Source of the DNA: SURF-24 sp964537965
Lineage (GTDB): Bacteria; Bacteroidota; Ignavibacteria; Ignavibacteriales; SURF-24
Assembly: GCA_964537965.1 (NCBI GenBank)
Contig: CAZIDB010000074.1
Span: forward strand, 1 to 19,855
DNA length: 19,855 nucleotides
Direction of reading: 5' to 3'
A program made the position numbers and the translations under genes. The notes beneath the pieces are model-generated. The model saw nothing but the letters and a program-made list of their open reading frames with translations. It made no database searches and was not told the DNA's origin. How positions within the stretch are numbered: position 1 is the stretch's first letter; every line of letters begins with the position of its first letter. Positions 13,926-19,855 of the stretch are shown here, in pieces.

Positions 13926-15914
13926 ATGAAAAAGTTTAATTCTGTATTCTTCTTTTTGTTTCTTCTCTCAGCACTTGCAATTGCACAGATTCCAAAAACT
14001 AAAGTAACCCTTGATGTAACTGATACGAAATTTCTAATAGATAAAAATATCTACGGGCATTTCTCTGAGCATCTTGGCAATTGCATTTACGGCGGATTGT
14101 GGGTTGGAGAAAATTCAAAAATTCCAAACACAAACGGAATAAGAAATGACGTTGCTACAGCACTGAAAAAAATTAAAGTACCGATACTTCGTTGGCCGGG
14201 CGGATGCTTTGCGGATGAGTATCACTGGAAAGATGGCATTGGCCCGAAGGATAAACGTCCTACAATGATTAATACAAACTGGGGCGGAGTTACCGAAGAT
14301 AATAGTTTTGGAACACATGAGTTTTTAGAACTGTGCAGGCAAATAGAATGTGAACCTTATTTTACTGCAAATGTAGGCAGCGGTACAGTTCAGGAACTTG
14401 CTCAATGGGTTGAGTATGTAAACTCCGATAATGTTAGTCCGATGACGGATCTGCGTAAATTAAACGGAAGAGGAAAATCATGGGGAGTTACATACTGGGC
14501 AATCGGCAATGAAAGCTGGGGCTGCGGCGGTAATATGCGTCCCGAATATTATGCTGATCAGTTAAAAAGATATGGAACCTATGCTCGTAACTATGGAAAT
14601 TATAATCTTTATAAAATAGCTTGCGGCCCTTCCGGGGATGATTATAACTGGACCGAAGTATTAATGAAAAACGGCGGCTCAGATTTTTCTGGTCTTGCAC
14701 TTCATTACTATACCTGGAAGAACAGTAAGATTGCTACTGATATAAATAAAGCTGATTGGTTTGATGTAATGAAGCAGACTCTTAAAATGGAAGAGTTAAT
14801 TGAGAAGCATTCAGCCATTATGGATAAGTATGATCCAAACAAAAGAATTGCTCTTATTGTTGATGAATGGGGAACGTGGTATAAGGTTGAGCCGAACACA
14901 AATCCCGGATTTCTTTACCAGCAAAATACTTTACGTGATGCAGTTGCTGCAGCGACAAACTTAAATATTTTTAACAATCACTGCGATCGCGTTAAGATGG
15001 CAAACATTGCACAGATAGTTAACGTTCTGCAGTCTGTAATTTTAACCAAAGATGATAAGATGGTTTTAACTCCAACCTATCATGTTTTTGATTTATTCAA
15101 GGTTCATCAGAACGCAACTCTTATTCCTCTTAAGATTGAATCCAAAGACTATGTTTTCGAGAAAGATAAAATTCCTTCCGTCAATGGCTCGGCTTCAATT
15201 GATAACAATAATAAAATTCATCTGTCGCTTGTTAATATTAACCCGGATGAACCGCAGACGGTTGTTTGTTCATTTAAAGGATTAACAGCGAAAAGTATTA
15301 CAGGACAAATAATTACTAATACAGAAATGAACGCACACAATACTTTTAATAATCCGGATGTTGTTATGCCTTCTGAATTTTCTGATTATAAAATTAATGG
15401 CGGTGATATTGAAGTTTTACTTCCGGCAAAATCTGTAGTTGTCTTGGAGCTTAGCGGTGAAGTAGAAAAGAAACCTGCGCTTGAAGTTAAAGATGCAAAG
15501 GCCGGTTTGAATTATAAGCTTTATAACGGCATCTGGAATATGCTTCCTAATTTTAGTCTCCTTACTCCTGATAAAACCGGCGAAATAGGAAATTTAATTC
15601 TTCCCGAAGAAAACCCGGGTGAAAATTATGGAGTAGCATATAACGGCTATATTAAAATTCCCAAAGAAGGTTTGTACAGATTTTATCTTAGCTCAGATGA
15701 CGGTTCACTTCTTTCAATTGATGACATTAAATTAATTAATAATGATGGTTTACATGCTGCCCAGGAAATATCCGGTGTTAAATATTTAAGCGAGGGTTTT
15801 CACAAATTAAATGTTTTCTTTTTCCAGAAAGGAGGAGGACAGGCATTTGATGCAAATATTGAGGGACCAGATTTGAAAAAGCAAACCATTCCAAAAGAAT
15901 TTTTGTTTCATTGA
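13926..15914 (+). CDS. Secreted GH51 alpha-L-arabinofuranosidase with C-terminal PA14 domain
   Basis: This 662-residue protein cuts alpha-L-arabinofuranosyl side chains from plant polysaccharides such as arabinoxylan and arabinan. A Sec signal peptide is clear: MKK, a hydrophobic core and ALAIA|Q with cleavage after residue 20. The GH51 (beta/alpha)8 barrel shows LRWPGGCFADEYHW (88-101), the acid/base Glu196 in GNESWGCGG and the nucleophile Glu314 in VDEWGTWY. A beta-sandwich follows (about 380-510). Residues about 525-655 look like a PA14 domain (EGLYRFYLSSDDGSLLSIDD, then SEGFHKLNVFFFQKGGG), probably carbohydrate-binding. Many GH51 enzymes are cytoplasmic and lack both additions. The ATG follows AAGGAG closely. 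It lies after araA on the same strand, separated by a stem-loop, and supplies the operon's substrate. Whether it stays in the periplasm or is exported is unknown. Confidence 0.93.
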   Translation: MKKFNSVFFFLFLLSALAIAQIPKTKVTLDVTDTKFLIDKNIYGHFSEHLGNCIYGGLWVGENSKIPNTNGIRNDVATALKKIKVPILRWPGGCFADEYHWKDGIGPKDKRPTMINTNWGGVTEDNSFGTHEFLELCRQIECEPYFTANVGSGTVQELAQWVEYVNSDNVSPMTDLRKLNGRGKSWGVTYWAIGNESWGCGGNMRPEYYADQLKRYGTYARNYGNYNLYKIACGPSGDDYNWTEVLMKNGGSDFSGLALHYYTWKNSKIATDINKADWFDVMKQTLKMEELIEKHSAIMDKYDPNKRIALIVDEWGTWYKVEPNTNPGFLYQQNTLRDAVAAATNLNIFNNHCDRVKMANIAQIVNVLQSVILTKDDKMVLTPTYHVFDLFKVHQNATLIPLKIESKDYVFEKDKIPSVNGSASIDNNNKIHLSLVNINPDEPQTVVCSFKGLTAKSITGQIITNTEMNAHNTFNNPDVVMPSEFSDYKINGGDIEVLLPAKSVVVLELSGEVEKKPALEVKDAKAGLNYKLYNGIWNMLPNFSLLTPDKTGEIGNLILPEENPGENYGVAYNGYIKIPKEGLYRFYLSSDDGSLLSIDDIKLINNDGLHAAQEISGVKYLSEGFHKLNVFFFQKGGGQAFDANIEGPDLKKQTIPKEFLFH

Positions 15915-15934
15915 GGAATAAAAATTTAATTTTA

Positions 15935-15962
15935 CTTAGCGGCTTTGCGCCTTCGCGGTGAA
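15935..15962. repeat. Short 'tttgcgccttcgcgg' intergenic repeat
   Basis: The sequence ttagcggctttgcgccttcg and the following cggtgaa lie in the 81-base gap between the GH51 and hydrolase genes. It is G+C-rich against AT-rich surroundings and contains overlapping ttgcg/cgc units. From memory it resembles a widespread family of short intergenic repeats ('ctttgcgcctttgcgtgaa'-like) seen in Bacteroidota, Chlorobi and cyanobacteria. A short ttagc/gctaa pair (15936-15940 and 15974-15978) could fold it. The hydrolase frame reads through it by chance. Confidence 0.45.
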
Positions 15963-15995
15963 TATTTTTATCTGCTAAGCGGCAATGAGGGAAGT

Positions 15996-16847
15996 ATGAG
16001 TTTGATATTAAATAGAGAACCGATTAAACTTACTCCGCTTCAGGAGAAGATGATTATAAGCGGATGGGGAAAAGAAGCATTTGAAAATTCGGTGGTGGAA
16101 AAGATTATATATCTCTCTGACGGGTTGAAAGTTCACGGCTTTATTGCAAGACCTGCTAATACCGGTAATAAAAAAATTCCATGTATCATATGGAATCGCG
16201 GCGGCGTTGGACAAAGCGGTGCCATTGATGATTTTAATGCACGGGGAATTTTTGGACAGCTTGCAAGCTGGGGATATGTGGTGTTTGCTTCTCAATACCG
16301 TGGAAATGCCGGCGGCGAAGGCAAGGATGAATTTGGCGGCAGTGATGTAAATGATGTTCTTAATTTAATTCTACTTGCTGATGAGATTACTGAAGCGGAT
16401 ACAAAAACATGGGGTATAGAAGGCTGGAGCCGCGGGGGATTGATGACTTATCTTACATTAACAAAAAATAAAAATTTCAAAGCTGCTGTTGTAAGCGGAG
16501 CAATTTCCAATCTTGATTATCAGGCGGATGACAGTCTCTTCACAAAAACATTTTTGAAAGATATTCTGGACTATGAAATTTTTTCTGAAGTAAAACAAAA
16601 GTTTTATGAACGCTCGGTAATGAATTTTCCTGACAAGCTTCCGAAGCATACTCCTATTCTTATTCTTCACGGTACGAATGATGAACGGGTTACACCTGAT
16701 AACTCAATTGATCTATCTAAAAAATTAATTGAATTAAAAATTCCGTTTCGGTTAGTATTGCTTGAGGGAGGTGATCATTTCCTTAAATCTCATCGTAAAG
16801 AAGTTGATGAAATGAGAAGGAACTGGTTTAAGAAATATTTGGTTTGA
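15996..16847 (+). CDS. Alpha/beta hydrolase, prolyl-oligopeptidase (S9) type
   Basis: With the start at 15996 the protein has 283 residues. That ATG follows 'gagggaag'; the frame is open upstream from a TTG at 15945, but that part runs through a repeat element and is rejected. The catalytic triad is visible: Ser145 in GWSRGG (143-148), Asp229 in HGTNDERV (225-232) and His261 in GGDHFLK. The segment GYVVFASQYRGNAGGEGKDE (93-112) is typical of the S9 peptidase catalytic domain, but the N-terminal propeller of true prolyl oligopeptidases is absent. There is no signal peptide, so it is probably cytoplasmic. It could be a small peptidase or an esterase. Its place after the arabinofuranosidase suggests removal of ester groups from sugars, but this is only a guess. 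Confidence 0.8.
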   Translation: MSLILNREPIKLTPLQEKMIISGWGKEAFENSVVEKIIYLSDGLKVHGFIARPANTGNKKIPCIIWNRGGVGQSGAIDDFNARGIFGQLASWGYVVFASQYRGNAGGEGKDEFGGSDVNDVLNLILLADEITEADTKTWGIEGWSRGGLMTYLTLTKNKNFKAAVVSGAISNLDYQADDSLFTKTFLKDILDYEIFSEVKQKFYERSVMNFPDKLPKHTPILILHGTNDERVTPDNSIDLSKKLIELKIPFRLVLLEGGDHFLKSHRKEVDEMRRNWFKKYLV

Positions 16848-16871
16848 TAGATAAATTATTTTGGAGAGATA

Positions 16872-17333
16872 ATGAAATATTGGCTGCTTAAATCTGAAGC
16901 AGAAGTTTATTCTTTGAATGATCTGAAGAACTCTCCCGGCCAAACTACCTGCTGGGATGGCGTTAGAAATTATCAGGCCCGTAATTTTATAAGAGATGAA
17001 ATGAAGTTGGGAGATAAAGCTTTATTCTACCACAGCAATTCAGAGCCGAACCTTATTGCCGGAGTTTGCAAAATAGTAAAGGAAGCTTACCCGGATTATA
17101 CAGCCTTTGATCCGGATAATGAACATTATGATCCTAAAAGCAAAAAAGAAAACCCTGCCTGGTTTATGGTGGATGTAAAATGGGAAGAAGATTTTATTAA
17201 TCCTGTTACACTTCAAAGTATAAAATCAAATCCTAAATTAAAAAACATGAGACTGGTTCAGCCCGGCAACCGTTTATCGGTTATGCCAATAACTAAAGAT
17301 GAGTTTGAAGAAATTCTAAAAATGTCAAAATGA
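16872..17333 (+). CDS. EVE-domain protein
   Basis: The 153-residue protein is a single EVE domain (PUA-like fold, relative of human THYN1), a small module thought to bind modified or damaged nucleobases in DNA. Visible family features are the opening KYWLLKSEAEVYSLNDL, the pocket strand CWDGVRNYQARNF, GDKALFYHSN, the region around GVCKIVKEAYPDYTAFDP, and the C-terminal LVQPGNRLSVMPITKDEF. 'ttggagag' precedes the ATG. The photolyase gene starts six bases after its stop codon, a tight coupling that supports a shared role in DNA damage or base modification. The family is certain; the ligand is not. Confidence 0.9.
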   Translation: MKYWLLKSEAEVYSLNDLKNSPGQTTCWDGVRNYQARNFIRDEMKLGDKALFYHSNSEPNLIAGVCKIVKEAYPDYTAFDPDNEHYDPKSKKENPAWFMVDVKWEEDFINPVTLQSIKSNPKLKNMRLVQPGNRLSVMPITKDEFEEILKMSK

Positions 17334-17339
17334 AATTTT

Positions 17340-18680
17340 ATGGTCAATGAGAAACGAGTAAGATTACTGAAAGCAGGTAATCAATCAAATGGAGCCGTTG
17401 TTTACTGGATGAGTCGCGACCAACGTGTTCATGATAACTGGGCGTTGCTGTATGCTCAGCAGAAAGCCTTGGCTTCTAATGTACCGATGTATGTTGTCTT
17501 TACACTTGTACCGGATTTTCTTGAAGCCACTCTACGGCATTATGATTTTATGATAAAGGGCTTGCAGGAAGTAGAATCAGAGCTGAAAAAATTTAACATT
17601 TCTTTTTTCCTGCTTCCGGGTCTACCTCATAAGGAAATAATAAAATTTGTAGAAGATAAGAATGCCGGTCTTCTTGTAACTGATTTCGATCCTTTAAAGA
17701 TTAAAAAAGAATGGAAGAGAAAAGTAAGAGACAAAATCAAAATTCCATTTTATGAAGTTGACGCACATAATATAGTTCCTTGCTGTATTGCTTCTGATAA
17801 GGAAGAGTTTGCAGCATACACCATCAGGCCTAAAATTCATAAACTGTTACCGGAGTTCTTTGAGGATTATCCGCAAATAAAAAAGATGAAACGAAGTGTT
17901 GATATAACAACAACTGGTTGGGAAGCAGTTTATTCTTCGCTTAAAATTAATGCCGATGTAAAACCTGTTGATTGGATTCAGCCCGGGGAATCAGAAGCCT
18001 TAAATTCTTTAGCAGACTTTCTTGATAACAGGCTGCTTTTGTATGAACAGCAAAGGAATGATCCGAACAAGAATGCTAAATCTAATCTTTCACCTTATCT
18101 TCACTTTGGCCACATAAGCGCTCAAAGAGTTTTACTAAATTACCGTAACAAACTCAATTCACTAAATATGCAGGATGATTTTCCGGAAGAACTTGTTGTA
18201 AGGCGTGAACTTGCAGATAATTATTGTAACTACAATGAAAACTATGATTCATTTGACGGATTTCGTGATTGGGCAAAGCAGAGTTTGAACGAACATCGAA
18301 AAGATGAGAGAGAATATATTTATTCTCTGGATGTATTTGAAAATGCTGCAACTCATGATGAACTTTGGAATGCAGCTCAACGCCAAATGATTAATACCGG
18401 CAAGATGCATGGTTATATGAGAATGTACTGGGCTAAAAAAATTCTTGAATGGACAAAAAATCCCGAAGAAGCAAATCACTTTGCAATTTACCTTAACGAT
18501 AAATATGAACTTGACGGACGAGATCCAAACGGTTATACGGGAATTGCCTGGTCAATGGGTGGCATACATGACCGGGCATGGTTTAACAGACCTGTCTTCG
18601 GAAAAATCAGATATATGAACTTTAATGGTGTAAAGAAAAAATTTAATGTTACGTCTTACATACAAAAGCACAATTCTTAA
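17340..18680 (+). CDS. phr: Class II CPD photolyase
   Basis: The 446-residue flavoprotein repairs cyclobutane pyrimidine dimers with blue light. The class II type is shown by the N-terminal VYWMSRDQRVHDNWALLYAQ, the central SNLSPYLHFGHISAQRV and the C-terminal FAD/DNA-site block from about residue 337 on: DELWNAAQRQMINTGKMHGY, MRMYWAKKILEWTKNPEEA, LDGRDPNGYTGIAWSMGG, then HDRAWFNRPVFGKIRYMN. The length is normal for the class. The ATG at 17340 lies six bases after the EVE stop codon without a clear Shine-Dalgarno sequence, so translation may depend on coupling. It suggests a lifestyle with light exposure at some stage. Confidence 0.93.
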   Translation: MVNEKRVRLLKAGNQSNGAVVYWMSRDQRVHDNWALLYAQQKALASNVPMYVVFTLVPDFLEATLRHYDFMIKGLQEVESELKKFNISFFLLPGLPHKEIIKFVEDKNAGLLVTDFDPLKIKKEWKRKVRDKIKIPFYEVDAHNIVPCCIASDKEEFAAYTIRPKIHKLLPEFFEDYPQIKKMKRSVDITTTGWEAVYSSLKINADVKPVDWIQPGESEALNSLADFLDNRLLLYEQQRNDPNKNAKSNLSPYLHFGHISAQRVLLNYRNKLNSLNMQDDFPEELVVRRELADNYCNYNENYDSFDGFRDWAKQSLNEHRKDEREYIYSLDVFENAATHDELWNAAQRQMINTGKMHGYMRMYWAKKILEWTKNPEEANHFAIYLNDKYELDGRDPNGYTGIAWSMGGIHDRAWFNRPVFGKIRYMNFNGVKKKFNVTSYIQKHNS

Positions 18681-18897
18681 TTCCTATCTTTTAGTATAAA
18701 ACCTTCTGCCGTAATTCTCTAAACCAAACTTGAAAAAACTTTTCTTATATAATAACTCTGCCCGATAAACTTTGTTTATTAATTTTCTAAAGCAATACTT
18801 GATTATTAACTTAATATTTAATATTAATTAATAGAGATTCTTAATATATTTAGGTATAATTAAGGAAAGGGTTTTGTAAAACAAATAAGGAGAGCTA
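18681..18897 (+). promoter_or_regulatory. AT-rich promoter region of glnB
   Basis: This 217-base gap before glnB is very AT-rich. A perfect TATAAT stands at 18855-18860, about 38 bases before the glnB start, without a recognisable -35 at 16-18 bases. A second loose pair (TTGATT 18799-18804 and TATTAA 18822-18827, 17 bases apart) lies upstream. No sigma54 signature (TGGC-N-TTGC) was seen. No intrinsic terminator for the photolyase gene was recognised. Confidence 0.35.
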
Positions 18898-19236
18898 ATG
18901 AAAAAGATAGAGGCCATAATAAGACCGCATAAGTTGGACGAGATTCATAATAACTTACTTGAATCCGGCTTTACCGGATTGACCGTAACAGAAGTAAGAG
19001 GATATGGCAGACAAAAAGGTCATAAGGAGATTTACAGGGGTTCTGAATATAATATTGAGTTTGTACCAAAATTAAAACTGGAGCTGGTTTGCAATACCGA
19101 ACAACTTGAGCAGGCAATTTCCATTATCGTTAATACAGCAAAGACTGGTGAAATAGGTGATGGAAAAATCTTTGTATCCAACCTTGAAGAAGTGATTAGG
19201 ATACGAACCGAAGAATCTGGTGTAAGTGCAATTTAA
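18898..19236 (+). CDS. glnB: PII nitrogen regulatory protein
   Basis: The 112-residue protein is a PII signal protein, a trimer that senses ATP/ADP and 2-oxoglutarate and controls ammonium uptake and nitrogen metabolism. The T-loop RGYGRQKGHKEIYRGSEYNI carries Tyr51, the residue uridylylated in proteobacteria. The B-loop TGEIGDGKIFV (83-93) and the C-terminal IRTEESGVSAI are both standard. AAGGAG lies nine bases before the ATG. The next gene encodes a TorF-like protein, and an ammonium transporter gene often follows in such clusters, so one is expected past the window edge. GlnB and GlnK cannot be told apart by sequence alone. Confidence 0.94.
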   Translation: MKKIEAIIRPHKLDEIHNNLLESGFTGLTVTEVRGYGRQKGHKEIYRGSEYNIEFVPKLKLELVCNTEQLEQAISIIVNTAKTGEIGDGKIFVSNLEEVIRIRTEESGVSAI

Positions 19237-19255
19237 TAACGGCGGGAGGTTAATT

Positions 19256-19855
19256 ATGAAAAAATATATTATTACTATTGTACTGTTAGCAAATACATTA
19301 TTTTTTGCTCAGTTAAAATTTGGAGCTGATCTTTACAGCAGATATATCTGGAGAGGAATAAATCTTGGCGGAGATTCACCATCACTTCAGCCTGGTTTGT
19401 CTTATTCTGTTTCAGGGTTTACGTTTGGATTCTGGGGTGCATACAGTTATCCAGGCAGTGGTGTGGTTTATTCCGAAAATGATATTTATGCTTCCTATAC
19501 TATTCAGACTGATGTTGCAGGTTCAATAACAATTATTGCAACGGATTATTATTTCCCTTCATTTAATATTCCATTTGGTCACTACGAAAAAGAGGATGGG
19601 GCACACATTATTGAAGGCGGTTTAAGCTATAGTGGTCCGCCAGTTTTTCCTGTTGCATTAGCCGGATATTATAACTTTCACAATGATGCGGACAACTCTG
19701 TCTATCTTCAGATTGGATACCCTTTCTATATTGATGATGCTACCTTGTCTTTAGCACTTGGCTTTGTACCTGCAAAGAGCGCATACTACGTAACAGAAAA
19801 AGCGGCAATAATAAATGCAAGTATTACAGCTTCAAAACCGGTTATTGTAACAGAA
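19256..19855 (+). CDS. TorF-like putative outer-membrane protein, 5' part
   Basis: A frame opens at ATG 19256 behind a strong gggaggt and stays open for 200 codons to the window edge, so the 3' end is missing. It begins with a signal peptide (MKKYIITIVLLANTLFFAQ, cleavage expected near the final Ala). GADLYSRYIWRGINLGGDSP follows, typical of the TorF / Gcw_chp family of putative porins. The remaining sequence alternates aromatic and polar residues as expected for outer-membrane beta strands. It starts 20 bases after glnB, so the two are probably co-transcribed. Family members are often encoded near PII and ammonium transporter genes, which suggests a role in nitrogen uptake. That role is inferred from context. 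Confidence 0.8.
   Translation, partial: MKKYIITIVLLANTLFFAQLKFGADLYSRYIWRGINLGGDSPSLQPGLSYSVSGFTFGFWGAYSYPGSGVVYSENDIYASYTIQTDVAGSITIIATDYYFPSFNIPFGHYEKEDGAHIIEGGLSYSGPPVFPVALAGYYNFHNDADNSVYLQIGYPFYIDDATLSLALGFVPAKSAYYVTEKAAIINASITASKPVIVTE

Noticed and set aside
15945..15995. Upstream extension of the S9-type hydrolase from a TTG at 15945
   Set aside because: The extension runs through a repeat element, lacks a ribosome binding site, and the ATG at 15996 has one at proper distance.

Overview
The window looks like a chromosomal stretch from an AT-rich Gram-negative bacterium of the Bacteroidota/Ignavibacteriota (FCB) group, most likely an Ignavibacteria-type organism. The grounds are a secreted GH51-PA14 glycosidase, a TorF-type outer-membrane protein behind a PII gene, a Na+-coupled sugar transporter with a small membrane partner, and clear AAGGAG-type ribosome binding sites, which classical Bacteroidia usually lack. 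This placement is from protein style only. No rRNA, tRNA, CRISPR array, insertion sequence or phage gene was seen.

Layout. Positions 1-825 hold the 3' part of a YVTN/beta-propeller gene, more AT-rich than its surroundings. A short repeat with nested hairpins follows (904-982), and then galT on the minus strand (985-2025). A 434-base gene-free stretch (2026-2459) separates galT from a divergent two-gene unit: a GPH-family sugar:cation symporter and a GH130 phosphorylase of the mannosylglucose phosphorylase type. That unit ends in a strong stem-loop terminator (5100-5150). Next comes a XylR-type regulator (5305-6453) with a dyad 11 bases before its start codon.

Positions 6701-13803 form a compact L-arabinose operon: SSS sodium:sugar symporter, a 77-residue two-helix membrane protein, aldose 1-epimerase, ribulokinase (araB), ribulose-5-phosphate 4-epimerase (araD, 4-base overlap with araB) and arabinose isomerase (araA). 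A 13-bp perfect stem follows, then a secreted alpha-L-arabinofuranosidase (GH51 plus PA14), an S9-like alpha/beta hydrolase, an EVE-domain protein and a class II photolyase. The window closes with a PII signal protein (glnB) and the first 200 codons of a TorF-like outer-membrane protein.

How it works together (inference). GH51 releases arabinose outside the cytoplasm, the SSS symporter imports it, the mutarotase equilibrates its anomers, and AraA, AraB and AraD convert it to D-xylulose 5-phosphate. The GPH/GH130 pair would import a beta-mannoside disaccharide and phosphorolyse it. The XylR-type regulator lies between the two sugar modules and is the obvious candidate to control the arabinose operon, where an 8+8 bp dyad lies about 80 bases upstream of the first gene. 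I found no clearly new multi-gene system. The most unusual items are the small membrane partner of the symporter, the two different dyads around the regulator, the nested-hairpin repeat and the EVE-photolyase pair.
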